Source of the DNA: Mangrovimicrobium sediminis
Lineage (GTDB): Bacteria > Pseudomonadota > Gammaproteobacteria > Pseudomonadales > Halieaceae
Direction of reading: 5' to 3'
DNA length: 64,000 nucleotides
NCBI RefSeq assembly: GCF_004745945.1
Contig: NZ_SRLE01000006.1
Span: forward strand, 372,001-436,000
In this document: positions 17,225 through 26,451 of the stretch, piece after piece
How positions within the stretch are numbered: the first letter of the stretch is position 1
How the letters are laid out: each line of letters starts with the position of its first letter
Translations under genes and position numbers: made by a program
Notes under the pieces: model-generated
What the model saw: the letters and a program-made list of their open reading frames with translations, nothing else
What the model was told of the DNA's origin: nothing
Databases searched by the model: none

Positions 17225-17854
17225 TCAGTCCGCCGCGCCCAGCTGGGCGTCGAGCATCACCTTGAGAACAGCGTCCATGTTATTCGCGGGCCACTCGCCC
17301 TCGGGATAGGACAGCCGCGACATCACCGCTCCCTCCAGTAGCAGGACCAACGCATCCGCCAGCACCTCCGGTGATTTCGCGCCAGCCGCCTCGGCGCGCT
17401 CGAGCATGAAGCGGCGCGCCCTCAGGCGACCGTCAAACACCACCTGCCGACCCGGGTGCTCGGTGCCGCGCAATTCGATAGCGGCATTGGCCGAGGGGCA
17501 GCCGGAACTGCTCTTGCTCTGCCCTTTGGCGATGATATGGGCAAACAGCGCCTCGATCTGCCGGCGCGGGTCGTCCGGGTAACGCGCCGTCACCTCGTCC
17601 CACTGGGCGAAGTTATCCGCCTCGCGGCCGGCGAGGTACTCCACCACGAGCTCATCCTTGGAGCCGAAGTTGCGGTACAGGCTCATCTTGTTGGTGCCCG
17701 CCTCGCAGACGATGGCGTCCACCCCCACGCAATTGATGCCCTGCTGGTAGAACAGCGCCGAGGCCGCATCGACGATGCGATCGCGCACGCGCGGCTTGGC
17801 GTCGGTTTTCGCGTTGTCGCCCTGGGCGGGCGCGGTGCTTTCTGTGCTGGTCAT
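17225..17854 (-). CDS. TetR-family repressor of the adjacent RND pump
   Basis: This 209-aa protein has a TetR helix-turn-helix in its first third (RIVDAASALFYQQGINCVGV, AGTNKMSLYRNFGSKDELV) and a helical ligand-binding C-terminal domain. It is divergent from the membrane fusion gene, with a long perfect palindrome between them (17874-17923) that would allow it to control itself and the pump. AAGAGA precedes the ATG. The inducer is unknown. Confidence 0.92.
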   Translation of the reverse strand: MTSTESTAPAQGDNAKTDAKPRVRDRIVDAASALFYQQGINCVGVDAIVCEAGTNKMSLYRNFGSKDELVVEYLAGREADNFAQWDEVTARYPDDPRRQIEALFAHIIAKGQSKSSSGCPSANAAIELRGTEHPGRQVVFDGRLRARRFMLERAEAAGAKSPEVLADALVLLLEGAVMSRLSYPEGEWPANNMDAVLKVMLDAQLGAAD

Positions 17855-17873
17855 AAAAATTTCTCTTGACGGA

Positions 17874-17923
17874 GTGTGTGACCGGTCAGTAACATCCTAT
17901 CACGTTACTGACCGGTCACACAC
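17874..17923. promoter_or_regulatory. Palindromic TetR operator and pump promoter
   Basis: Two 20-bp arms (17874-17893 and 17904-17923) are perfect inverted repeats around a 10-bp spacer. Each arm contains the self-complementary hexamer ACCGGT inside TGACCGGTCA, so there may be two nested dimer sites. A plausible forward promoter, TTGACG at 17866 and TAACAT at 17890 with 18-bp spacing, overlaps the left arm. Binding here would block the pump operon. Confidence 0.85.
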
Positions 17924-18052
17924 CATCAGTCTATTATTTTTCTCGCACCGCGTCACGACCCGGCCCCCTTCCGCAGGTTCCGGCGTCGCCAGGCCAGGTG
18001 CACATGGCCCCGACCGAAGGTGCGGGGCCAGTATAGCGTAAGGAGTATTACG

Positions 18053-19321
18053 ATGAGACCGACGATACCGAACCTCTCATCCCCACATGTTTCATCGGCA
18101 CTGCGCGACTACGCCATGGCCAACTGCGCCCGGGCCCGTGCACTCGGGCTGGGCTCTTCCTGGCTCTTCGGCCTCGCGGTCATCGCCATCACCGCCATGC
18201 TCTCGGGCTGCGGCGCCGGTGACGTTCAGGCGGCGGTCGCCCCGCCGCCGCCCCAGGTCGATGTCGCCGTGGTACAGACGGAAGAAGTCACCGACTGGAA
18301 TACCTACACCGGCAACTTCGAGGCGGTGGACAGCGTCGAGCTGCGCCCGCGGGTCAGCGGCTACATCGACGAGGTGCGCTTCGAGGAGGGCAGTGAGGTG
18401 AACCAGGGCGAGATCCTGTTCGTCATTGACCAGCGTCCCTACCAGTTGCAGCTGGAGCACGCCGAGGCCGAACTGGCCCGGGCCAAGTCCCTGCTCAAAC
18501 TGGCGCGCATCGACCTCGAGCGCACGGAAAAACTGCTCGCGGTAAAGGCCGTCTCCAAGGAGGAGTACGACCAGCGCGCCAGTACCCTCAGCCAGTACCA
18601 GGCGGAGTACCAGGCCGCCCTCACCGCGCTGGACCAGGCCAAGCTCAACCTCGAATACACCGAGGTGGTCTCCCCGATCGCCGGCCGCGTCTCGCGCGCC
18701 GCCGTCACCCGCGGCAACTACGTGACCGCCGGCAGCACGCCGCTGACCACGCTGGTGTCGCTGGACCCGATCCACGTCAGCTTCGAGGCGGACGAGAACA
18801 GCTTCAACACACTGCAGGCGCAGATCCGCAACGGCAGCCTGCCGGCGCCGGGCGCGGGCGGCCTGCCGGTGCAGGTCGGTATCACCGGCAACGGCGAGTT
18901 CCCTTTCACCGCGCGCCTGACCTTTATCGACAACCGCCTCAACCCCCAGACCGGGACGATTTCCGTGCAGGCCCTGCTGCCCAATCCCGAGCGCCTGTTC
19001 ACCCCCGGCATGCTGGCCCGCGTGCGCCTGCAGGCCAGCCGCAGTTATGCCGCAGTGATGCTGGACGACGCCGCCATCGGCACCGACCAGGACCGCAAGT
19101 ACGTGCTGGTGGTCGAGGATGGCAAGGCCCAGTACCGCAACGTGGAAGTCGGCACCTTGCAGGAGGGACGCCGCGTGGTGCGCCGTGGCCTGCAGGCCGG
19201 CGAGCAGGTGGTAGTCAGCGGTCTGCAGCGCATCCGCCCGGGCATGCCGGTAGACGCGCGCGTTGTACAACCTGCACAACCGCAGGCCCGCGCTCCCCAG
19301 GAACTCGCATTTCGTTTTTAA
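18053..19321 (+). CDS. RND efflux membrane fusion protein (lipoprotein)
   Basis: This 422-aa periplasmic adaptor links an inner-membrane RND pump to an outer-membrane channel. A hydrophobic segment ends in the lipobox LSGC, so it is probably lipid-anchored. Family landmarks follow: a first biotinyl-lipoyl half (ELRPRVSGYIDEVRFEEGSEV), a long coiled hairpin rich in Ala, Glu and Leu, the second lipoyl half (VVSPIAGRVSRAAVTRGNYV) and beta-barrel domains. AAGGAG lies 7 bases before ATG 18053; an internal ATG at 18116 would give a more usual lipoprotein leader. The RND gene follows after 73 bp. Confidence 0.93.
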   Translation: MRPTIPNLSSPHVSSALRDYAMANCARARALGLGSSWLFGLAVIAITAMLSGCGAGDVQAAVAPPPPQVDVAVVQTEEVTDWNTYTGNFEAVDSVELRPRVSGYIDEVRFEEGSEVNQGEILFVIDQRPYQLQLEHAEAELARAKSLLKLARIDLERTEKLLAVKAVSKEEYDQRASTLSQYQAEYQAALTALDQAKLNLEYTEVVSPIAGRVSRAAVTRGNYVTAGSTPLTTLVSLDPIHVSFEADENSFNTLQAQIRNGSLPAPGAGGLPVQVGITGNGEFPFTARLTFIDNRLNPQTGTISVQALLPNPERLFTPGMLARVRLQASRSYAAVMLDDAAIGTDQDRKYVLVVEDGKAQYRNVEVGTLQEGRRVVRRGLQAGEQVVVSGLQRIRPGMPVDARVVQPAQPQARAPQELAFRF

Positions 19322-19355
19322 GGCAACACCCACACAACACCGTGGTAAGCATTGA

Positions 19356-19381
19356 GCGGCGCGCCGAGTCCGGCGCGCCGC
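19356..19381 (+). promoter_or_regulatory. GC-rich hairpin between adaptor and pump genes
   Basis: Perfect 11-bp stem (GCGGCGCGCCG with CGGCGCGCCGC) and a four-base loop, 13 bases before the pump ATG. There is no T-tract, so a transcript-processing or translation-modulating role is more likely than termination. Confidence 0.5.
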
Positions 19382-19394
19382 GGGAAAGGTTCAC

Positions 19395-22300
19395 ATGAAA
19401 TTCACACACTTCTTTATCGAACGGCCGATTTTTGCCGGGGTTCTCTCGGTGCTGTTACTGGTGGCGGGCCTGCTCGCCGCGGGACGCCTGCCAATCGCCG
19501 AGTACCCCGAGGTCAGCCCGCCGACCATCGTGGTCCAGGCCCAGTTCCCGGGGGCCAACCCGGAAGTCATCGCCGAGACCGTCGCGGCGCCGCTGGAACA
19601 GGAGATTACCGGCGTCGAGGACATGATCTACATGAACTCGCGCGCCCAGCAGGATGGCTCGCTGTCCATCACCGTGGTGTTCGAGCTCGGCGCCGATATC
19701 GACCGCGCCCAGGTGCAGGTACAGAACCGCGTCGCCCAGGCGCTGCCGCGGCTGCCTGCGGAGGTGCGCGCCCTCGGCGTAACCGCGCGCAAGAGCTCGC
19801 CGGACCTGACCATGGTGGTGCACCTGTACTCCCCGGAAGACCGCTACGACAGCCTGTACCTGCGCAACTACGCGCTGATCCAGGTGCGCGACGCCCTCGC
19901 CCGCCTGCCCGGCGCCGGCGACGTGCGCATCTTCGGCTCCGGCGACTACGCCATGCGCGTGTGGCTGGACCCACAGGAACTGGCCGCCCGCTCGCTGACC
20001 GCCGGCGACGTCATCGCCGCCCTGCAGGAACAGAACGTACAGGTACCGGCGGGCTCGGTGGGCAGTGCGCCGATGTCCAACGCGGTGGATTTCCAGGTAG
20101 CGATCAACGCCCAGGGCCGCCTGCGCAGCATCGAGCAGTTCGAGTCGATCATCGTCAAGGTCGGCAACAACGGCGAACTCACCCACCTGCGCGACGTCGC
20201 GCGGCTGGAAATGGGCGCCGGCGAATACGCCCTGCGCAGCATGCTGGATAACCGTTCCGCCGTGGCCCTGCCGGTGTTCCTGCAGCCCGGCGCCAACGCC
20301 CTGGACCTCGCCGCCAATGTGCGCACGGCGATGGAGGAGATGTCCACCCGTTTCCCGGAGGACGTGGAATACAGCATCGTCTACGACTCCACGGTGTTCG
20401 TCGACGAATCCGTGCGCGCGGTGGTCACCACCCTGCTCGAGGCCACCGTGCTGGTGGTGATCGTGGTGCTCCTGTTCCTGCAGACCTGGCGCGCCGCGTT
20501 GATCCCGATTATCGCGGTGCCGGTGTCCATCATCGGCACCCTGGCCGCCCTGCTGCTGTTCGGCTTCTCCATCAACACCCTGACCCTGCTCGGCCTGGTG
20601 CTGGCGGTGGGTATCGTGGTGGACGACGCCATCGTGGTGGTGGAGAACGTGGAGCGCGGCATCGAGGACGGACTCAGCCCGCGGCAGGCGGCGCACCGTT
20701 CCATGGACGAAGTGGCCGGGCCGATCATCGCCATCTCGCTGGTGCTGTGCGCGGTGTTCGTGCCGCCGGCCCTGGTCAGCGGTTTCAACGGCGCCTTCTA
20801 CCGCCAGTTCGCACTGACCATCGCCTTCGCCTCGGTGTTCTCCGCCTTCAACTCGCTGACCCTGTCGCCGGCACTGTGCGCGCTGCTGCTGCGTGCCCAC
20901 GACGCGCAACCGGACCGCGTGCAGCGCACCATCGACGGCGCGCTGGGCTGGTTCTTCCGCCCCTTCAACCGGCTGTTCGACCGCGCCGCGGGAGGCTACC
21001 GCCGCGGTGTACAGCGCGTGCTGCGCGCCTCGGGTATCTCGCTGGTGGTCTACGCGCTGCTGGTGGTAGCCGCGGGTTGGGGCTTCAAGGTCACCCCCGA
21101 GGGCTTCGTACCGGAGCAGGACAAGGGCTACCTGGTGACCATCGCTGCGCTGCCTCCCGGCGCCTCCATCGAGCGCACCGAGGAAGTGGTGCGCGAGATC
21201 TACGACATCGCCAAGACCATCCCGGGCATCCGCCACGCGGTGCAATTCCCCGGGCTGTCGATCAACGGTTTCACGCGCTCCTCCAACAGCGCGATCATCT
21301 TCCTGCCGCTGGACCCCTTCGAGGAGCGCGGTACGCAACAGTCCGGGCCGGCACTGGCGGCAGCGCTCAACGCCCGCCTGGGTGAGATCAAGGACGCCTT
21401 CACCATGACCATGGCGGCACCGCCCATCCGCGGCTTCGGCCCCGCCGGTGGTTTCAAGCTGCAGATCGAGGACCGCACCGCCAGCGGCAGCGACGCCCTG
21501 AACGAGATGACCCAGGCCCTGCTGGCCGAGGCGCGCAAGCGCCCGGAAATGGTCGGCGTATTCAGCAACTACGAGATCAACGCCCCGCAGTTGTACGCCG
21601 ATGTCGACCGCGAGAAAGCCAAGCGCATGGGCATAGACCTCGACGACCTGTTCATGACCCTGCAGGCCTACCTCGGCTCCTACTACGTCAACGACTTCAA
21701 CCAGTTCGGCCGCACCTTCCGCGTTGTCGTGCAGGCGGACCAGCGTTTCCGCTCGCAGGCCGACGACGCCCTGCTGCTGCAGACCCGCAACAGCGCCGGC
21801 AACATGGTGCCGCTGGGTGCTGTGATGAACCTGCAGCAGAGCTACGGCCCCAACCTTGTACAGCGCTACAACGGCTTCCCCTCCGCCGATATCAGCGGCA
21901 AACCCGCACCCGGCTATAGCTCCGGCCAGGCGCTAGCGGCGCTGGAAGAAGTGGCCGCCGCCACCCTGCCCAACGGCGTGACCTACTCCTGGACCGAAAT
22001 CGCCTTCCAGCAGGTGGCGTCAGCGGGCACCCTGGCCACCGTGCTGCCGCTGTGCGTGCTGCTGGTGTTCCTGGTGCTGGCGGCGCAGTACGAGAGCATC
22101 CGCCTGCCCATGGCGGTGATCCTCATCGTACCCATGTGCCTGCTCAGCGCCGTGCTCGGCCTGATGCTGATGCGCTCGGAAGTGAACATCTTCACCCAGG
22201 TCGGCCTGTTCGTGCTTATCGCGCTGGCGGCGAAGAACGCTATTCTCATCGTCGAGTTCGCCCGCGAGTTGCAGGCCGAGGGCCTGTCGGTGGCAGATGC

Positions 22301-22568
22301 CGCGCTGGAGGCCTGCCGCCTGCGCCTGCGGCCGATCATCATGACCTCCTTCGCCTTCATCTTCGGCGTGGTGCCGCTGATGATCGCCCACGGCGCCGGT
22401 GCCGAATTGCGCAACGCACTGGGCATCACCGTGTTCTTCGGCATGCTCGGGGTGACCTTCTTCGGCATCTTCTTCACGCCGCTGTTCTACGTGGTGATGC
22501 AGCGGGGTCGCTCGCAGGAGAAAGAGGCGCAGGCACCCGCGCCCGCCAGCGCCAGCGAGACGGGCTGA
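19395..22568 (+). CDS. RND multidrug efflux pump, HAE1 family
   Basis: This 1057-aa inner-membrane proton antiporter has the length and layout of AcrB/MexB-type pumps. The N-terminus FFIERPIFAGVLSVLLLVAG is characteristic of HAE1. The central helix GIVVDDAIVVVENVER carries the two adjacent aspartates of the proton relay, and AAKNAILIVEFARE marks the second half. Two large periplasmic loops and about 12 helices are present. Start ATG 19395 with GGGAAAGG upstream. No outer-membrane channel gene is adjacent, so a TolC-type protein from elsewhere is probably used. Confidence 0.96.
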   Translation: MKFTHFFIERPIFAGVLSVLLLVAGLLAAGRLPIAEYPEVSPPTIVVQAQFPGANPEVIAETVAAPLEQEITGVEDMIYMNSRAQQDGSLSITVVFELGADIDRAQVQVQNRVAQALPRLPAEVRALGVTARKSSPDLTMVVHLYSPEDRYDSLYLRNYALIQVRDALARLPGAGDVRIFGSGDYAMRVWLDPQELAARSLTAGDVIAALQEQNVQVPAGSVGSAPMSNAVDFQVAINAQGRLRSIEQFESIIVKVGNNGELTHLRDVARLEMGAGEYALRSMLDNRSAVALPVFLQPGANALDLAANVRTAMEEMSTRFPEDVEYSIVYDSTVFVDESVRAVVTTLLEATVLVVIVVLLFLQTWRAALIPIIAVPVSIIGTLAALLLFGFSINTLTLLGLVLAVGIVVDDAIVVVENVERGIEDGLSPRQAAHRSMDEVAGPIIAISLVLCAVFVPPALVSGFNGAFYRQFALTIAFASVFSAFNSLTLSPALCALLLRAHDAQPDRVQRTIDGALGWFFRPFNRLFDRAAGGYRRGVQRVLRASGISLVVYALLVVAAGWGFKVTPEGFVPEQDKGYLVTIAALPPGASIERTEEVVREIYDIAKTIPGIRHAVQFPGLSINGFTRSSNSAIIFLPLDPFEERGTQQSGPALAAALNARLGEIKDAFTMTMAAPPIRGFGPAGGFKLQIEDRTASGSDALNEMTQALLAEARKRPEMVGVFSNYEINAPQLYADVDREKAKRMGIDLDDLFMTLQAYLGSYYVNDFNQFGRTFRVVVQADQRFRSQADDALLLQTRNSAGNMVPLGAVMNLQQSYGPNLVQRYNGFPSADISGKPAPGYSSGQALAALEEVAAATLPNGVTYSWTEIAFQQVASAGTLATVLPLCVLLVFLVLAAQYESIRLPMAVILIVPMCLLSAVLGLMLMRSEVNIFTQVGLFVLIALAAKNAILIVEFARELQAEGLSVADAALEACRLRLRPIIMTSFAFIFGVVPLMIAHGAGAELRNALGITVFFGMLGVTFFGIFFTPLFYVVMQRGRSQEKEAQAPAPASASETG

Positions 22569-22639
22569 GGCGGACTACGCGCCGCGGCGCAATGCTGTGA
22601 ATGGTGTTGCGACGCTCCCGCGATAGCAGCGGGTGGCTA

Positions 22640-23449
22640 TCAGCCCGGCCGGGCCTGCGCCATCAGTTCCTGGAAGGTCTTGGTGCCCAGCACGGTGCGC
22701 TGCATGACCCTTGCACCGTCGCCCGGCTCCGCGGCGGCGGGCCGTGAGTGCTGCAGGGCGAGATTGTCCCAGAGCACCAGGTCGTAGGGCCGCCAGTGAT
22801 GCTCGTAGACGCACTCCGGCGCGTACAACGCAGTGAACAATTCGTCCAGCACCTTGTCGCTCTGTTCTTCGGGGAGTTCGTGAATGCGCCGGGCGTGCTC
22901 CTCCGTGACGAACAGCACCGGCTGGCCAGTACGCGGGTGGATCAGGCGTAAGGGCTGGTCGGCAATGAAATCGGGCCAGCCCTCGCCGAAAAGATCCGTC
23001 GCCGGCAGGCAATGGCGGACGGTCTTGGTCGCCAGTTCCACCTGGCGTTCCTGCCCCAGGCGCTGCCAGGCGTCCACGCCGCTGGCAAATACCGTACTGG
23101 TGCCGCCCTCGGGTATCGCCAGCGCATGCAGAGCGATCGCCTCGAAGGGAGCCTCGGTGAAAGTGAGGTCGCTGTGAAAACGCAGGGGTTCGCGGCCGCT
23201 GGCATTTTGCGTGTTGTCGAGCACGGTCCAGTAGCGGCCGTTCTCCCCGGTAGGCACCAGGCTGCCGAACCAGCTGGTGATTTTCACCTGGCGCTCCGGC
23301 GGCAGGGGACTGTTGAGCCGGAAGACCAGCAGGTGGTGGTGATCGAGCGCGCTGCGCAGCTCGTGCAACTGGCTGCTACTGGGTTCGAACGCGGGGTCGA
23401 AGTCGTCGACCTCGACCGCGAAGCTGCTATGTAGAGGGTGCAATACCAT
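22640..23449 (-). CDS. TauD/TfdA-family Fe(II)/2-oxoglutarate dioxygenase
   Basis: This 269-aa enzyme should couple oxidation of a small substrate to decarboxylation of 2-oxoglutarate. The iron-binding HxD is seen in RFHSDLTF and the distal histidine in LALQHSRP; the conserved arginine is probably the one in VMQRTVLG. Length is as expected. ATG 23449 fits the family N-terminus; a GTG at 23482 would add 11 residues. It is convergent with the RND gene and divergent from the ATPase gene. Substrates in the family include taurine, 2,4-D and alkyl sulfates; here it is unknown. Confidence 0.9.
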   Translation of the reverse strand: MVLHPLHSSFAVEVDDFDPAFEPSSSQLHELRSALDHHHLLVFRLNSPLPPERQVKITSWFGSLVPTGENGRYWTVLDNTQNASGREPLRFHSDLTFTEAPFEAIALHALAIPEGGTSTVFASGVDAWQRLGQERQVELATKTVRHCLPATDLFGEGWPDFIADQPLRLIHPRTGQPVLFVTEEHARRIHELPEEQSDKVLDELFTALYAPECVYEHHWRPYDLVLWDNLALQHSRPAAAEPGDGARVMQRTVLGTKTFQELMAQARPG

Positions 23450-23667
23450 GCTGGACCCGCACCGGGCAGAGACTCGTGCCACACCCCGGAGAATTATTTT
23501 TATGACGCTAGCGTATTAATTTCAGTGCTCCAGCGATGGTAATCGACAGCGCTGTCGAGAACAAGCGATCACTACTGTTTCACGACATTAGCGGGATTCG
23601 TACTATACTCGGCGCAGGCGACACTCGATCGCCACTCCCGTGACTGGCGGAACGAATCACTGGCACC

Positions 23668-26451
23668 ATGAAAGCGGCGCGACTGGCCCTGCTGGCCCTC
23701 CTGTTGGCCTTCCCTGCCCTGGGTGAAGACCTGGTTGCGGACTTTCCCGCGTGTCGGGAGGAAAAGCGCGCCCTGCGCACCCTCGACAGCGAGCTGCAGC
23801 ACTACCGCCAGCTCGTCGCGACCATCGACGCCGTGGTCGACGGCGGCGCCCCGGCCAGCCTCGACGGCGAGGGGCTGCAATCGCTGTTCGCCGCCAGCGA
23901 GGAAACCTCCAAGGTACTGCGACTGCCGGACCGCGCCAGTTGCACCACCCTGCGCGAGCAATACCGCCAGTTGAGCGCCGAACTGGACTGGGAGAAAACC
24001 CAGCTGGCGGAGCGCCGCGAGCGCTACTGGACCCACCTGCCACAGGTGCCGCGCGACGCCCTGCTGCGCGTGTGGAACTCGCGCACGCGGGTGCACCAGG
24101 CCGGCGAGGCACTGCTCGCCGCGCACCCGGACAGCGCCGAAGTGCTGCAGCAATGGCGCGGCGCACTGGTGCAGCAGCGCCACACGTTCTGGACCTTGCT
24201 GCCGCGGCTATCCGACGAAGTATCGCCGCGCGATGTCGAACTGTGGCTGGCGCAGTGGCATTCCGCCCTCGACGCCCTGCAATCCCTGCCGGACATTGAC
24301 GAGCAGCAGCGCGCCGAACTCACTCCAGGCGCTATCGAGGCACTGCAGAAGCACCACCGCCTGCTGACCCTGGATGCCCTGGTCATCGCCAACAACTACA
24401 ACGCAGTGCGCGCCTGGCTATGGGACGAGCACCGCAGTGTCTTCGCCACCGCTGCCCCCGGCCTTGCCGGCAGTTCGCAACTACTGTTGGACGAGGCCCG
24501 CGCCGGCCGCGCCATCGCGCACTGGCTGGTGATCGACGCGCTGGTCGGCGGCCACCGTATCAATGGCGATGCCAACCCGCTGTTGTGGCGCTTCTTCCAG
24601 GGCTTCGAATACCTGTTCGGCCTGCTCGGCCTGTTCGCCCTGGCCTTTGTCGCCCGGCGCGTGGAGGCCCCTGCTGCGACCTGGCAGGCGGCGTTCGCCC
24701 GTCGCTACCGCGGCAATCGCGCGCGCGCCCAGGTGGTGCGCGTCACCTCCGGCATCCCCGCGCTGCTGCCCTGGCTGGTGGGCTGGTTCGGCCTGAACCT
24801 GCTGGAGAACCTGTTCCGCCACTACCACCTGGCACTTCTGGTGCCGCTGCTGCCATTTGCCCGCCTGTACATCGTCTACGGTGTGCTCAGCCTGATCGGC
24901 GAGTGGTTCCTGCACCGCATCGCCGACCTCGCCGGCAGCTACCTGAACAGCGAACAACAGGAGGCGATGGCCGCCCGCTCGCGCCGTTTCGCCCGCCTGG
25001 TGATCCTGCCCTGGCTGCTCAAGGACCTGTTCGAACTAACCGTGGGGCCGTCCCTGTCCCTGGTCATCCTCGACTGGCTGACGGTGGTCGCCGCACTGGT
25101 GGCGCTGGGGCTGCTGTTGCGTCCCTGGCAGAAGGATTTCGTGCGCGCGCTGCAGTCGTTCATTCCCGCCTCCATGGACGGAGTCGTCCAGCGCATCTTC
25201 GGTGGACGCGCCTTCGTCGTGTTCGCCCCGCTGGCCGCGCCGGTCATGTTGCTGGCCATGCTGGTGTTCTTCCTGCACAAGGGCCTGGTGGACTTCGACT
25301 GGTACCGCAAGCTGATGGCGCGCAGTTTCATGCTGCGCTCCACCGGCGTCGAAGAGGAAGGCGCTGCCGAGTCCGATCCGGCGGCGCTGGCGGACTACCA
25401 GCGCTGGTTCGGCGATCGCCTCGAGGAAGACAGCGCGCCGCCGTTCATCAATGTCGACGTCCTGCAACTGATGCAAAAAAGGATGACCGCCTGGCTCGCG
25501 GAACACACGGACGAGAACTCCATCCTGCTAAGCGGCGAACGCGGTTCCGGCAAGACGACGGTCATCGAGCGCCTGCAGGGCTGGCTGGCCGACCTGGAAG
25601 AACCCCTGCAGGTGCACTATGTGAATGTACCCGCGAAGAGCGCCAGCCCCGAAGCCGTCGCCGCACTATTGCAGCCCGTGCTCGAGGTGCCGCTGGTCGA
25701 CGGTCCGGCGGAACTGGTGAAGTCGGATGCCGAGCGCACACCGACGGTGCTGATCATCGACAACGCCCACAACTGCTTCCTGCGCGAGGTGGGCGGTCTG
25801 GACGGCTGGGAGTTCCTGCTCGGCCTGACCCGCGCACGCCTGCGCAACGTGTTCTGGATCGTCAGCATGAACAACCAGGGCTGGGCCTACCTCAGTCACG
25901 TGTTCGGCCGCGATCACCAGTTCAACCGCCTGCTGCAGACCCGGCCCTGGAGCCAGAGCGATATCCGCTCGCTGATTCTCTCGCGCAACCAGTTGAGTGG
26001 TTACCGCATCCAGTACGACAGCATCCTGCTCGCCACCCGCGGGCCGGAGGCCGGCAACCTGCGCAACGCCGAGCAGTTGTACTTCAGCCTGCTGTGGGAC
26101 GCCTGCCGCGGCAACCCGCTGCTGGCCCTGCGCATGTGGCTGACCTCGGTTACAGTGAACAAGAATTCGGTGACCGTGGGCCTGCCGGCGGAGATGTCCT
26201 CCGCTGCCCTGGAACGCCTGGACGAGGACCTGCACTTCGTCTACGCCGCGCTGGTCCTGCACGAGAACATGACCAGCGACGAACTGGTCGCCACCACCGC
26301 TATGCCCGAGAGCCTGGTGCGCGCGGCGCTGAAACTCGCCTTCGACATCGGCTTCGTCGAGCGCTCGGTGAACCGCCGCTACCGTGTGGTGCCGCTGTGG
26401 TACCCCGCGGTGCTCCGCCTGCTGGCGAGGAAGAACCTGCTGCATGAATGA
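23668..26451 (+). CDS. Membrane-anchored P-loop ATPase coupled to an MscS channel
   Basis: This 927-aa protein begins with a signal peptide (LALLALLLAFPALG), then a helical, probably periplasmic region to about 310. Six or more membrane segments lie between about 315 and 543, and a cytoplasmic AAA/STAND-like ATPase domain follows. Walker A is GERGSGKT at 623-630 and Walker B is TVLIIDNAH at 693-701. The C-terminal 150 residues include a winged-helix-like segment (DELVATTAMPESLVRAALKL). The last eight bases overlap the start of the MscS gene, so translation is coupled and the products probably act together. I know no characterised protein of this architecture; gating or sensing membrane state is inference. 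Confidence 0.85.
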   Translation: MKAARLALLALLLAFPALGEDLVADFPACREEKRALRTLDSELQHYRQLVATIDAVVDGGAPASLDGEGLQSLFAASEETSKVLRLPDRASCTTLREQYRQLSAELDWEKTQLAERRERYWTHLPQVPRDALLRVWNSRTRVHQAGEALLAAHPDSAEVLQQWRGALVQQRHTFWTLLPRLSDEVSPRDVELWLAQWHSALDALQSLPDIDEQQRAELTPGAIEALQKHHRLLTLDALVIANNYNAVRAWLWDEHRSVFATAAPGLAGSSQLLLDEARAGRAIAHWLVIDALVGGHRINGDANPLLWRFFQGFEYLFGLLGLFALAFVARRVEAPAATWQAAFARRYRGNRARAQVVRVTSGIPALLPWLVGWFGLNLLENLFRHYHLALLVPLLPFARLYIVYGVLSLIGEWFLHRIADLAGSYLNSEQQEAMAARSRRFARLVILPWLLKDLFELTVGPSLSLVILDWLTVVAALVALGLLLRPWQKDFVRALQSFIPASMDGVVQRIFGGRAFVVFAPLAAPVMLLAMLVFFLHKGLVDFDWYRKLMARSFMLRSTGVEEEGAAESDPAALADYQRWFGDRLEEDSAPPFINVDVLQLMQKRMTAWLAEHTDENSILLSGERGSGKTTVIERLQGWLADLEEPLQVHYVNVPAKSASPEAVAALLQPVLEVPLVDGPAELVKSDAERTPTVLIIDNAHNCFLREVGGLDGWEFLLGLTRARLRNVFWIVSMNNQGWAYLSHVFGRDHQFNRLLQTRPWSQSDIRSLILSRNQLSGYRIQYDSILLATRGPEAGNLRNAEQLYFSLLWDACRGNPLLALRMWLTSVTVNKNSVTVGLPAEMSSAALERLDEDLHFVYAALVLHENMTSDELVATTAMPESLVRAALKLAFDIGFVERSVNRRYRVVPLWYPAVLRLLARKNLLHE

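Noticed and set aside
19455..21338. Long open frame of 627 codons antisense to the RND pump
   Set aside because: It is rich in His, Gln, Gly and Arg with no family pattern, as expected from the mirror of a high-GC gene; the forward strand is a clear RND pump.
24420..26447. Open frame of 675 codons inside the ATPase gene
   Set aside because: Arg/Pro/Gly-rich translation without domains; the overlapping forward frame has signal peptide, Walker motifs and a coupled MscS gene.
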